Under the pieces are notes generated by a model that worked only from the letters and a program-made list of their open reading frames with translations, was not told the origin of the DNA and ran no database searches. Below, one piece after another: positions 1-5,445 of a stretch of DNA of 11,283 bases (position 1 is the first letter of the stretch; each line of letters starts with the position of its first letter). A program made the translations under genes and the position numbers. Location of the stretch: NCBI GenBank assembly GCA_002294665.1, contig DBFQ01000053.1, positions 1 through 11,283 of the forward strand, written 5' to 3'. The DNA is from Candidatus Aminicenantes bacterium UBA876 (lineage in GTDB: Bacteria > Acidobacteriota > Aminicenantia > UBA2199).

Positions 1-117
1 CAACTCAAGGGCCACACCAATAAAGACCAGAAGGCCAAGAATAATCAAACTCGTTTTTTGCTTTCTACAAAAAAACCAAAGGAATTGGGTAGCTTTTAAG
101 GAAACCTCCTTATTCAT
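1..117 (-). CDS. Probable ABC exporter, N-terminal 39 residues only (runs off window)
   Basis: Only the first 39 codons are inside the window. The ATG at 117-115 overlaps the TGA of the upstream beta-propeller gene (ATGA, 4 nt), so translation is probably coupled; a TAAGGAGG stretch lies just inside the gene. The protein starts MNKEVSLKATQFLWFFCRKQ and then enters a hydrophobic stretch (about residues 23-37, SLIILGLLVFIGVAL). An amphipathic, basic lead-in of about 20 residues followed by TM1 is how half-size ABC exporters of the MsbA/LmrA type usually begin. Because TM1 starts so early, there is no room for an N-terminal C39 peptidase domain, so leader removal, if any, would be done by another protein. 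No Walker motifs are visible, so the family call is inference from the N-terminus and from its place behind a peptide-maturation cassette. Another polytopic membrane protein is possible. Confidence 0.55.
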   Translation of the reverse strand, partial: MNKEVSLKATQFLWFFCRKQKTSLIILGLLVFIGVALEL

Positions 118-1118
118 TCCGATAGGTACTCCCATTCTATTATAAGCAAAGCATCCGATTCCCTGGGGTCGAAGAACAAGAATTGGTGATCGGACAATGC
201 CAGCAATGGGAATATTTCCCGATCCGTAACGCAGGAATTTTCCATTTCAAAATCTGAGTTGTATATATCGAACCTGAGCTTTTCGTCAGCGCCTGTGTAA
301 AAGTAGAAATAGCGATCTCCATTCGGGATGAGCCGGCTGTATCCCCCCCTGGACTGCATTCCCATGGGCACATCTTTGCCAACGGCATAATGAAATGCGT
401 AGAAATCAACATCCCGCTCCACGGTTTTTTCAATCTTTTTTTTCCTGAAATCGAAAATGGAAAAATTATAGGAACGCAGGCTGGGGACCAGAAGCCGATC
501 CCTGGAAAGAAGAAAACAAGAGGGCGCCTGGTAGTATGATCTCAGTTTATTGTTGATGGCGACCTCGAACTTTTCGCCCGAATAGAATACTTCCCTTGTT
601 TTTCCTTTGAGGTCGGTCAACCGCAAAATCAATTTATCATGCTGGGTGAACAAATAGCCGTCTTCCTTGGGGAACACATCCGCGGGGAGAAACGGCAGGT
701 TGATTTCCCCGATGAATTCCCCCTCCGCTGAAAAGCGATACAAACGATTGATGGTTAAGATATAGATGTATTGATCGTCGCATTTCAGCCCGGAAAAAAT
801 CATGGAGAATTCGCCAGGACCGGTTCCCTTGCTGCCGAATTGCTTGACAAATTCCAGGTCTCGATTAAAGATTTTAATTGAATGGTCTTTCCAGTCCGCC
901 ACATAAATGTACCGGGAATTTTTGCAGGCATCGTAAATTCCCGCGAAGTAGAACCCTTCACCTTCATCCTGTGCGGGAATACGGCCTATTTCCCGGAGAA
1001 TGACCTTGCGCGGAGTATGCTCCGGTTCAGGACTGCATCCGTCTATCGGAATCAGCAGTATGGCCAGAGTGCCAAGAATCAATAAATTTGAACACTTCAA
1101 GCGTGAGAGTATCTTCAT
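114..1118 (-). CDS. Lipoprotein with 6-bladed/NHL-like beta-propeller
   Basis: The predicted protein has 334 residues. The start is the ATG at 1118-1116, not the longer in-frame ATG at 1262: it is preceded by AAGGA at about 5 nt and opens directly into a lipoprotein signal peptide (basic MKILSRLK, hydrophobic residues 11-24, lipobox IDGC with Cys28). The mature part has repeated beta-strand-turn units. The clearest is residues 70-104, IYVADWKDHSIKIFN followed by the NHL-type turn FGxxGxGPGEF (94-104). Further blade-like segments follow at about 117-140, 153-175, 203-226, 268-290 and 308-330. This resembles the 6-bladed beta-propeller lipoproteins common in Bacteroidota and Acidobacteriota-like genomes, which are binding scaffolds rather than known enzymes. 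It lies between the radical SAM enzyme, overlapping its 3' end by 92 nt, and a probable ABC exporter, with which it shares an ATGA. It should be anchored outside the cytoplasmic membrane; a role in handling the exported peptides is inference. Confidence 0.8.
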   Translation of the reverse strand: MKILSRLKCSNLLILGTLAILLIPIDGCSPEPEHTPRKVILREIGRIPAQDEGEGFYFAGIYDACKNSRYIYVADWKDHSIKIFNRDLEFVKQFGSKGTGPGEFSMIFSGLKCDDQYIYILTINRLYRFSAEGEFIGEINLPFLPADVFPKEDGYLFTQHDKLILRLTDLKGKTREVFYSGEKFEVAINNKLRSYYQAPSCFLLSRDRLLVPSLRSYNFSIFDFRKKKIEKTVERDVDFYAFHYAVGKDVPMGMQSRGGYSRLIPNGDRYFYFYTGADEKLRFDIYNSDFEMENSCVTDREIFPLLALSDHQFLFFDPRESDALLIIEWEYLSE

Positions 1119-2097
1119 GGTATTCCTTATTGAATAAGTCAGGAAATTCCTCTGAAAGCTGTACATAACGTTGCAGCAAAGTTTCAAGGCCCTTTTTTCT
1201 CCTTTCACATTCCAATCGCCTTTTTTCTTTGGAAAACTCAGGTCCCTGTATAACTGAAGCATAGCAAAGCTTACAAAGTCGTAAACACCAACAATCGTTG
1301 CATTCTTTTGTGTACCCTAGGTATTCATTTACAATTTTCCAAATACTTTCACTATTGAATCCACTGTGAACATTTCCAATGCTGAATCCCAACCCGACTT
1401 TCTCACACATGTGAAAGTTGCCTTTTGTGTCTACAAATGTTTTTTGTATTCCAGGAAGGCAAATACCATTGGGATATAGAGCCTTGGGGATGGGTCTAAC
1501 AATACGTTTGTGAATATCCATCAGGCTTCGGAAAAACATGTTTTCCAAAAAGGGGCTGTCTTCACATTTAGCAAGGAGTTTTTTGTATTGTTTGATTAGG
1601 CGGAGCTCTTGAGACCTCAGCTGCTTGCTTTCGGCGTACATGTCAAAACGATCTAAAAAACCTGTATTATGGTCCTCCACACCAGACATGAGTATAACCC
1701 TGTTATTTTTCAATCTCTCTGTACTAAAGAACTCATAAATACGTTCCAGTTCGAAAGGCGGAGCGATTACAATAGAGTAGCCCACTTTTGTTTCATAGTA
1801 TTCCTTGTCTATTGATCGAATCAGATCAAGGTTCTTCATTACAATGTCGAATGAACCTTCACCGTTCTTAAATCGTCGATACCGATCGTGGATATCCTTG
1901 GGGCCATCCAAGCTAACCAGGATGGAAAAATTGTATTTGATTAACTTATTGATAATAGATTGATTCAGAAGTGAACCATTGGTCGTCATTGCGAATTGAA
2001 TTTTTGGCAAATATTCATGATAGTTCTTTTCAATGTATTCTATGCAACCAAATATTTTTTTCTGTTCAATCAGAGGTTCTCCTCCATAAAAGCCCAC
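1027..2097 (-). CDS. Radical SAM/SPASM peptide maturase, C-terminal fragment (barrel remainder plus SPASM)
   Basis: This is the downstream 356 residues of a radical SAM enzyme. It is in the same frame as the fragment at 2110-2613 and separated from it by one TAA and four sense codons (R G L T). It opens with the SAM-contacting GFYGGEPL motif (residues 2-9), then FAMTTNGSLL (35-44) and ILVSLDGPKDIHDRYRRF (59-76), both typical of the radical SAM barrel. The C-terminal half is a SPASM-type auxiliary cluster domain: Cys213, Cys231 (GNFHMCEKVG), the C-x2-C-x-C-x3-C-x2-C run at 266-278, and Cys297. The arrangement resembles maturases of Cys-rich peptides (CcpM-like and GG-Bacteroidales-like groups), as I recall them. 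A GTG at 2097 with GAGGG about 6 nt upstream could allow re-initiation, but the fragment alone lacks the CxxxCxxC motif and could not act as a radical SAM enzyme. Its last 30 residues overlap the signal peptide coding region of the next gene by 92 nt, which is unusually long. Confidence 0.85.
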   Translation of the reverse strand: MGFYGGEPLIEQKKIFGCIEYIEKNYHEYLPKIQFAMTTNGSLLNQSIINKLIKYNFSILVSLDGPKDIHDRYRRFKNGEGSFDIVMKNLDLIRSIDKEYYETKVGYSIVIAPPFELERIYEFFSTERLKNNRVILMSGVEDHNTGFLDRFDMYAESKQLRSQELRLIKQYKKLLAKCEDSPFLENMFFRSLMDIHKRIVRPIPKALYPNGICLPGIQKTFVDTKGNFHMCEKVGLGFSIGNVHSGFNSESIWKIVNEYLGYTKECNDCWCLRLCKLCYASVIQGPEFSKEKRRLECERRKKGLETLLQRYVQLSEEFPDLFNKEYHEDTLTLEVFKFIDSWHSGHTADSDRRMQS

Positions 2098-2109
2098 GGT
2101 AAGCCCTCG

Positions 2110-2112
2110 TTA
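2110..2112 (-). other. In-frame TAA interrupting the radical SAM gene
   Basis: The codons on the minus strand read AAC GCC TAA CGA GGG CTT ACC GTG GGC TTT. The flanking protein is collinear and in one frame, so a single base change (for example TAA back to AAA, GAA, CAA or TAT) restores a full enzyme. TAA is not generally reassigned here: ispH and two of the precursor peptides (3064 side excluded, 2892 and 3231 included) end in TAA at sensible places. Confidence 0.9.
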
Positions 2113-2613
2113 GGCGTTTGAATGAAAATGTGAAGAATGATTTATCAAGAAATCAATTGATTTCTTGATGATCTCATTAGGCATTGAATTTGGAGGTGAT
2201 TCCGCTTTAGTCAAATCATTTGCATATTCACAATAATGGCAACGGAAATTGCATTTCTCCGTTATATTCAGAACAATATGGTTGACGCAGTTTCGCAGTA
2301 TTGCATCATACTCTGAGAATGAAAATGGAAACTTGAAATCAATAGAATTTTTTCCTGAGAACCAGCCTTTTTCTTTGTTGAGCTTAGTAATCTCTGCCAA
2401 GGAATCACTGTATTCATGCTTATATTTGTTGAGATTTGATTTGCCATTATCAGGATTTTTTGAAGTGAATTTAAAAAAGCGCTCTTCTGATAATGATAAA
2501 AGATCATAGAAAGGTTTATCTACTTCCATAATATTGTTAGAACCAATGTCATAGCAATAAAATCGATTACTATGCGCGAATAGTTTTATGAAAGGTTTTC
2601 CAATCATCTTCAT
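2110..2613 (-). CDS. Radical SAM peptide maturase, N-terminal fragment ending at in-frame TAA
   Basis: This is the upstream 167 codons of the maturase. The first about 100 residues form an N-terminal region that starts MKMIGKPFIKLFAHSNRFYC and resembles the leader of CcpM-type enzymes, where a PFI-x-LF...YYxYD pattern is usual. The radical SAM signature follows: strand NHIVLNITEK, then CNFRCHYC with Cys121, Cys125 and Cys128 as the [4Fe-4S] ligands. Reading stops at TAA (2112-2110) after HSSHFHSNA, 40 residues past the cluster motif. The same frame then continues straight into RGLT and the GGEP motif, at the spacing expected for one uninterrupted barrel. The start is fixed by an in-frame TAA immediately upstream of the ATG; a second ATG lies two codons in. 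The Shine-Dalgarno match is weak, in contrast to the strong sites of the precursor genes upstream. The full enzyme would be about 528 residues (1027-2613). It is either a recent nonsense mutant, a sequence error, a split enzyme, or a readthrough product. Confidence 0.85.
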   Translation of the reverse strand: MKMIGKPFIKLFAHSNRFYCYDIGSNNIMEVDKPFYDLLSLSEERFFKFTSKNPDNGKSNLNKYKHEYSDSLAEITKLNKEKGWFSGKNSIDFKFPFSFSEYDAILRNCVNHIVLNITEKCNFRCHYCEYANDLTKAESPPNSMPNEIIKKSIDFLINHSSHFHSNA

Positions 2614-2663
2614 TTATGAATTTCAAGGTGTCTTGCCCTACAGTATCTGTCAAAAAACTTCCT

Positions 2664-2695
2664 GGTTTGGGAAAGCCTCAGATTCTTCCAAAACC
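2664..2695 (-). other. Hairpin in the leader of the radical SAM gene
   Basis: On the minus strand the arms GGTTTTGGAA and TTCCCAAACC pair with one mismatch in ten around a loop of about 12 nt. A T6 run follows after a 6-nt gap (2652-2657). The hairpin ends about 50 nt before the radical SAM start. It could be an attenuator or an RNA processing or stability element that lowers enzyme output relative to the precursors; the gap before the T run makes it a poor intrinsic terminator. Confidence 0.3.
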
Positions 2696-2772
2696 ATAAG
2701 CTCACGATAACCATAAAATTGATTCTATAACTAAGACAAGATCGTGCCTGTGAGAATTAGATTTCATTTACC

Positions 2773-2809
2773 AAAAAGTTAGGTGTCTGAAATTTTTTAC
2801 ACTATAACC
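2773..2809 (-). terminator. Possible weak intrinsic terminator after the precursor genes
   Basis: On the minus strand GTTATAGTGT and ACACCTAAC form an 8-bp stem with a small internal loop around an AT-rich loop, followed directly by TTTTT. It lies about 85 nt after the stop of the last precursor gene, where partial termination would favour precursor over enzyme. The stem is AT-rich and probably weak, and it shares bases with a possible promoter -10 box, so the call is tentative. Confidence 0.3.
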
Positions 2810-2829
2810 CCAAATTTGCAGGCAATCAA
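2801..2829 (-). promoter_or_regulatory. Possible sigma70-type promoter for the radical SAM gene
   Basis: On the minus strand TTGATT (2829-2824), a 17-bp spacer and TATAGT (2806-2801) match 4/6 and 5/6 of the consensus at ideal spacing. It would give the maturase its own transcript with a leader of about 180 nt. The region is AT-rich, so a chance match is possible. Confidence 0.35.
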
Positions 2830-2891
2830 CAGGAACACTATCTATGCCGGTACAACGTTGTTATAGAACATCTTTACAGTTGATAATTCAA

Positions 2892-3050
2892 TTAACTCCA
2901 GATTTGTTCATACATACCAGTCGCATATCCGATAAGGTAATCACTACCATTACCTGCACAATGACAACGAAATGCACATGCCCCGATTATGTCTATTGGC
3001 ATAATCGGGAAACCTGGGAAACCAGTTGGATTAAATACTTTTTTAATCAT
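2892..3050 (-). CDS. Cys-rich RiPP precursor peptide, fourth of four paralogs
   Basis: This 52-residue peptide starts at the ATG 3050-3048, with GGAGG about 5 nt upstream; a longer in-frame start at 3098 lies inside the preceding gene and is ignored. The N-terminal part (MIKKVFNPTGFPGFPIMPID) is rich in Pro, Gly and Ile and shows no similarity to its sisters beyond the initial Met-Ile. The C-terminal block carries Cys25, Cys29 and Cys31 (GACAFRCHCAG), then N-G-S-D-Y38-x2-G-Y42-x2-G45, which matches the family pattern C-x-C-x-G-x3-[DE]-Y-x2-G-Y-x2-G. Its first cysteine spacing is CxxxC rather than CxC, so the crosslink pattern may differ from the other three. It follows the third paralog after 13 nt and is the last peptide gene before the spacer and the radical SAM enzyme. 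The role as a modified-peptide substrate is inferred from the motif, the size and the neighbouring maturase. Confidence 0.8.
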   Translation of the reverse strand: MIKKVFNPTGFPGFPIMPIDIIGACAFRCHCAGNGSDYLIGYATGMYEQIWS

Positions 3051-3063
3051 TTTTGCCTCCAGT

Positions 3064-3216
3064 CTATTTTGGTTGGTTATAATAGTCGTTGGCACCATTT
3101 CTTAGCCCGATTCTATAATTGGGCCCCCATCCGGTTCCACAGCCGCATCCGCAATTTACCGCTGAACTCTTAAGTTTACTGATGTCGTCATACGCAAAAC
3201 GGAATAATTTAATCAT
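3064..3216 (-). CDS. Cys-rich RiPP precursor peptide, third of four paralogs
   Basis: This 50-residue peptide starts at the ATG 3216-3214, preceded by AAAGGGG at about 8 nt; the longer in-frame ATG at 3258 lies inside the preceding gene and has no comparable site. The N-terminal region, MIKLFRFAYDDISKLKSSAV, has a charged, leader-like composition. The block that follows is extremely Gly-rich: NCGCGCGTGWG with Cys22, Cys24 and Cys26, then P-N-Y34-R-I-G37-L-R-N-G41. Relative to its sisters it has one extra residue between the last Cys and the Tyr, Asn instead of Asp/Glu before the Tyr, and Leu instead of the second Tyr. It ends with a hydrophilic tail, NDYYNQPK. It is 14 nt from the second paralog and 13 nt from the fourth. 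The function as a maturase substrate is inferred from context. Confidence 0.8.
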   Translation of the reverse strand: MIKLFRFAYDDISKLKSSAVNCGCGCGTGWGPNYRIGLRNGANDYYNQPK

Positions 3217-3230
3217 AATCGTTCCCCTTT

Positions 3231-3392
3231 TTAATCGACTGGAGGTATTCTCATCCAAGCGCCTGCTCCAGTACCATCGAAGTACCCCGAAGCGTATTCA
3301 CTTGAATGCCCCGCGCAACTACACAAACACCCACATCGTGGTTCAGCCAAACGAACCGAGTTTCCCCCAAATAAAAAAACATTCATTATCAT
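3231..3392 (-). CDS. Cys-rich RiPP precursor peptide, second of four paralogs (short, easily missed)
   Basis: This is a 53-residue reading frame from ATG 3392-3390 to TAA 3233-3231. AAGGAG lies 5 nt upstream of the ATG. The N-terminal part is MIMNVFLFGGNSVRLAEPR. The C-terminal block has four alternating cysteines, Cys20, Cys22, Cys24 and Cys26 (CGCLCSCAG), then H-S-S-E-Y33-A-S-G36-Y37-F-D-G40, and a tail TGAGAWMRIPPVD that is longer than in its sisters. The positions of C-x-C-x-G, Glu-Tyr, Gly-Tyr and the last Gly align with the first and fourth paralogs without gaps. It lies 16 nt after the first and 14 nt before the third paralog. The spacing, ribosome site and shared motif together make it a real gene despite its length. 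No overlapping frame on this strand shows the motif. Confidence 0.85.
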   Translation of the reverse strand: MIMNVFLFGGNSVRLAEPRCGCLCSCAGHSSEYASGYFDGTGAGAWMRIPPVD

Positions 3393-3408
3393 TATGTCTC
3401 CTTCTCAG

Positions 3409-3555
3409 TCAACCGTGATAAAAGTCCCCAAAGCCCATTCCATCCAAATATCCAATGCCATAGTCTCCAGGTTGTCCTACACACCTGCAGTGACAGGTAC
3501 AGTCTGCTTTTTCCTTCGGAATGGTTGGTTCGTGACTAGAAAATATCGTTATCAT
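3409..3555 (-). CDS. Cys-rich RiPP precursor peptide, first of four paralogs
   Basis: This 48-residue peptide starts at ATG 3555-3553. The strong AAGGAGGGGG site a few bases upstream decides this start over an in-frame ATG at 3600. The N-terminal part, MITIFSSHEPTIPKEKAD, is short, polar and unlike its sisters. The core has four alternating cysteines, Cys19, Cys21, Cys23 and Cys25 (CTCHCRC), then V-G27-Q-P-G-D-Y32-G-I-G35-Y36-L-D-G39 and a Gly/aromatic tail, MGFGDFYHG. CxC runs of this kind are typical of substrates of SPASM-type radical SAM maturases such as the CLI_3235/CcpM group, although the Tyr/Gly half of the motif is one I do not recognise from a named family. It is the promoter-proximal gene of the peptide cassette, 129 nt after the end of aspS. 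Confidence 0.82.
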   Translation of the reverse strand: MITIFSSHEPTIPKEKADCTCHCRCVGQPGDYGIGYLDGMGFGDFYHG

Positions 3556-3588
3556 GGCCCCCTCCTTAATGTTTCCGACCATGACAAA

Positions 3589-3617
3589 ACTGTAATGCAC
3601 AAAAATGCAGAATTCAA
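3589..3617 (-). promoter_or_regulatory. Possible promoter of the precursor-peptide cassette
   Basis: On the minus strand TTGAAT (3617-3612), a 17-bp spacer and TACAGT (3594-3589) match 4/6 each at ideal spacing, placing a start site about 27 nt before the first peptide's ATG. The spacer contains the inverted repeat TGCA-N6-TGCA (3596-3609), a possible operator. No clear terminator was seen between the aspS stop and this site, so readthrough from aspS is also possible. Confidence 0.4.
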
Positions 3618-3684
3618 GGTAGAAAATTTTGATATTTAAAACAAACAGGGCGGCTTATTCGGTATTCGGCAGAACGGGGTTTGT

Positions 3685-5445
3685 CTAAATTTCAGGTTTT
3701 TCGCGTTTCAGACCCAGATCACCCAGGAGTTTCCCGGGAACCGTTGAAGGCGATCCGGTCAACAGGCAGAGTGACGAGGTGGTCTTGGGAAAGGCGATCA
3801 GGTCACGGATCGATTCGGCCCCGGTCATGAGCATGAGGATGCGGTCCAGCCCCAGGGCGATGCCCAGGTGAGGCGGTGCGCCGTATTGCAGCGCCTGGAC
3901 AAAAAAGCCGAATTTTTCGCTGATTTCGTCTTCACCCAGCCCCAGCAGGGAAAAGATGCGTTGCTGCAACGCCGCTTCGTGGATGCGGCGGCTGCCGCCG
4001 CCGATTTCCACGCCGTTGAGCACCAGGTCGTAGGCGACAGACAAGACCCCGAGCGGGTCGCTTTCCAGGCGGGGAATATCCGCTTCCCTGGGTGCGGTAA
4101 AGGGATGGTGGTGGGAATCCAGGCGGTTTTCCTCGGCATTGTGGAAAAACAGGGGAAAATCGGTCACCCAGAGAAAGGCGTTTCGGGTATGGTCAGCAAG
4201 GTCCGCGCCCAGGTAGCTGCGCAGGCTTCCCAGCAATGGCAGGATCTCATCCCGTTTCCCGGCCACAAGCAGAACAATGTGGTCTGCAAAAATCTCCTGA
4301 CTCTTGAAAAAATCACGGATCCGCGCTGCATCCGCCTTGATCGAAGCCTTAAAGCCGTCCGCGCCGGGTTTGAGCCAGATAACTCCCTGTCCACCGCGTT
4401 CGCGCACGAAGGCCTGCAGTCCGTCCAACGCCTTGCGGGAAAACGCCTCGGCCCCGGGAACAACCAGTCCGCGCACCGTCCCGCCCCCGGCGATGATGCC
4501 GTCCAGGATGGCCGAACCCAGTTCTCTGGCCGCGGTGGTGAAATCGCGGATTTCCAGGGGAATGCGCAGGTCCGGCTTGTCACTGCCGAAGCGGTCCATG
4601 GCTTCATTCCAGGTCAGGCGCGGGAAAGGCAGTGGCAGCGGTTTTTCGATCAAGGCATAGATCCGCTCCATCATGCCTTCGATCAGGCTGAACAGCCCTT
4701 CGGGATCCATGAAGCTCATCTCGATGTCCACCTGGGTGAACTCGGGCTGGCGGTCGGCGCGCAGGTCTTCGTCACGAAAACAGCGGGCCATCTGGTAATA
4801 ACGCTCGAAACCGGACACCATCAACAATTGCTTGAACAACTGGGGCGATTGCGGCAGGGCGAACATGCGGCCTTTATAGATCCGTGAGGGAACCAGGTAA
4901 TCGCGTGCCCCCTCGGGCGTGGCCTTGGTCAATATGGGGGTTTCGATTTCAAGAAAGCCCTGTTTATCCAGGTAGTTGCGAATGGCCAGCGACACCCGGC
5001 TGCGCAGTCGGAAACGCTCCTGGTGGATCTGCCGACGCAAATCCAGGTAACGGTATTGGAAGCGGAGTTCGTCGGAAACCGTGGTTTTTTCGTCCGGGAA
5101 AAAAGGGGGAACGCCGGATTCAGCCAGCACGGTCACCGCTTGTGCCAGCAGCTCCACATTTCCGGTGGGGATGCGGGGATTGGGATTCTGGCGCATTCTC
5201 ACGCGCCCGGTCACGGCCAGTACCCATTCCCGGCCGAAACGGTGTACCAGCCCCGGATCGGTGAAGGATTCATCGAATACCACCTGGGCGATGCCGCTGC
5301 GATCACGCAGGTCAACGAAAGTGACACCCCCCATTTCCCGCTTGGTGCGTACCCAGCCGAACAGGGTGATGTCGCGTCCCTGCAGGGAATCCGAAAGCTC
5401 TCCACAAAAGAATTCCCGTACTAGCTTTTGCGTTGATCCAGCCAT
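3685..5445 (-). CDS. aspS: Aspartyl-tRNA synthetase
   Basis: This 586-residue class II synthetase charges tRNA-Asp in the cytoplasm and has the normal length for the bacterial type. The start is the ATG at 5445-5443, with AGGAG about 8 nt upstream; the frame stays open back to 5637, but that extension lies inside hisS and does not look like AspRS. The anticodon-binding OB fold covers about residues 25-105 (GWVRTKREMGGVTFVDLRD). The class II core has motif 1 near 155-175, motif 2 at 216-238 (YYQMARCFRDEDLRADRQ), the bacterial GAD insertion at about 290-420, PFTAP at 448-452, and motif 3 at 529-537 (IALGLDRIL). It overlaps the end of hisS by 25 nt. The residue that is His in non-discriminating enzymes such as that of Pseudomonas (in RRRDHGG) is Met here (KREMGG), so tRNA-Asp/tRNA-Asn specificity cannot be judged from sequence alone. 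It is the last gene of the housekeeping block. Confidence 0.97.
   Translation of the reverse strand: MAGSTQKLVREFFCGELSDSLQGRDITLFGWVRTKREMGGVTFVDLRDRSGIAQVVFDESFTDPGLVHRFGREWVLAVTGRVRMRQNPNPRIPTGNVELLAQAVTVLAESGVPPFFPDEKTTVSDELRFQYRYLDLRRQIHQERFRLRSRVSLAIRNYLDKQGFLEIETPILTKATPEGARDYLVPSRIYKGRMFALPQSPQLFKQLLMVSGFERYYQMARCFRDEDLRADRQPEFTQVDIEMSFMDPEGLFSLIEGMMERIYALIEKPLPLPFPRLTWNEAMDRFGSDKPDLRIPLEIRDFTTAARELGSAILDGIIAGGGTVRGLVVPGAEAFSRKALDGLQAFVRERGGQGVIWLKPGADGFKASIKADAARIRDFFKSQEIFADHIVLLVAGKRDEILPLLGSLRSYLGADLADHTRNAFLWVTDFPLFFHNAEENRLDSHHHPFTAPREADIPRLESDPLGVLSVAYDLVLNGVEIGGGSRRIHEAALQQRIFSLLGLGEDEISEKFGFFVQALQYGAPPHLGIALGLDRILMLMTGAESIRDLIAFPKTTSSLCLLTGSPSTVPGKLLGDLGLKREKPEI

Noticed and set aside
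2110..2112. TAA reassigned to a sense codon genome-wide
   Set aside because: ispH ends in TAA exactly where the S1 gene takes over, and two precursor genes end in TAA at family-consistent positions, so TAA works as a stop here.
2698..2766. Fifth small peptide on the minus strand in the spacer (about 21 codons)
   Set aside because: It has no cysteines, no family motif and no ribosome site.
2844..3173. Plus-strand frame of 109 codons over the precursor genes
   Set aside because: The opposite strand carries two motif-bearing peptides with ribosome sites here; the plus frame has neither.
3394..3639. Plus-strand frame of 81 codons
   Set aside because: It is antisense to the first precursor and its promoter, with no Shine-Dalgarno site or recognisable feature.
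3868..4887. Long plus-strand open frame of 339 codons
   Set aside because: It lies entirely opposite aspS, whose protein is unmistakable. The translated sequence is Gln/His/Ala-rich without family motifs, as expected for antisense frames in GC-rich genes.
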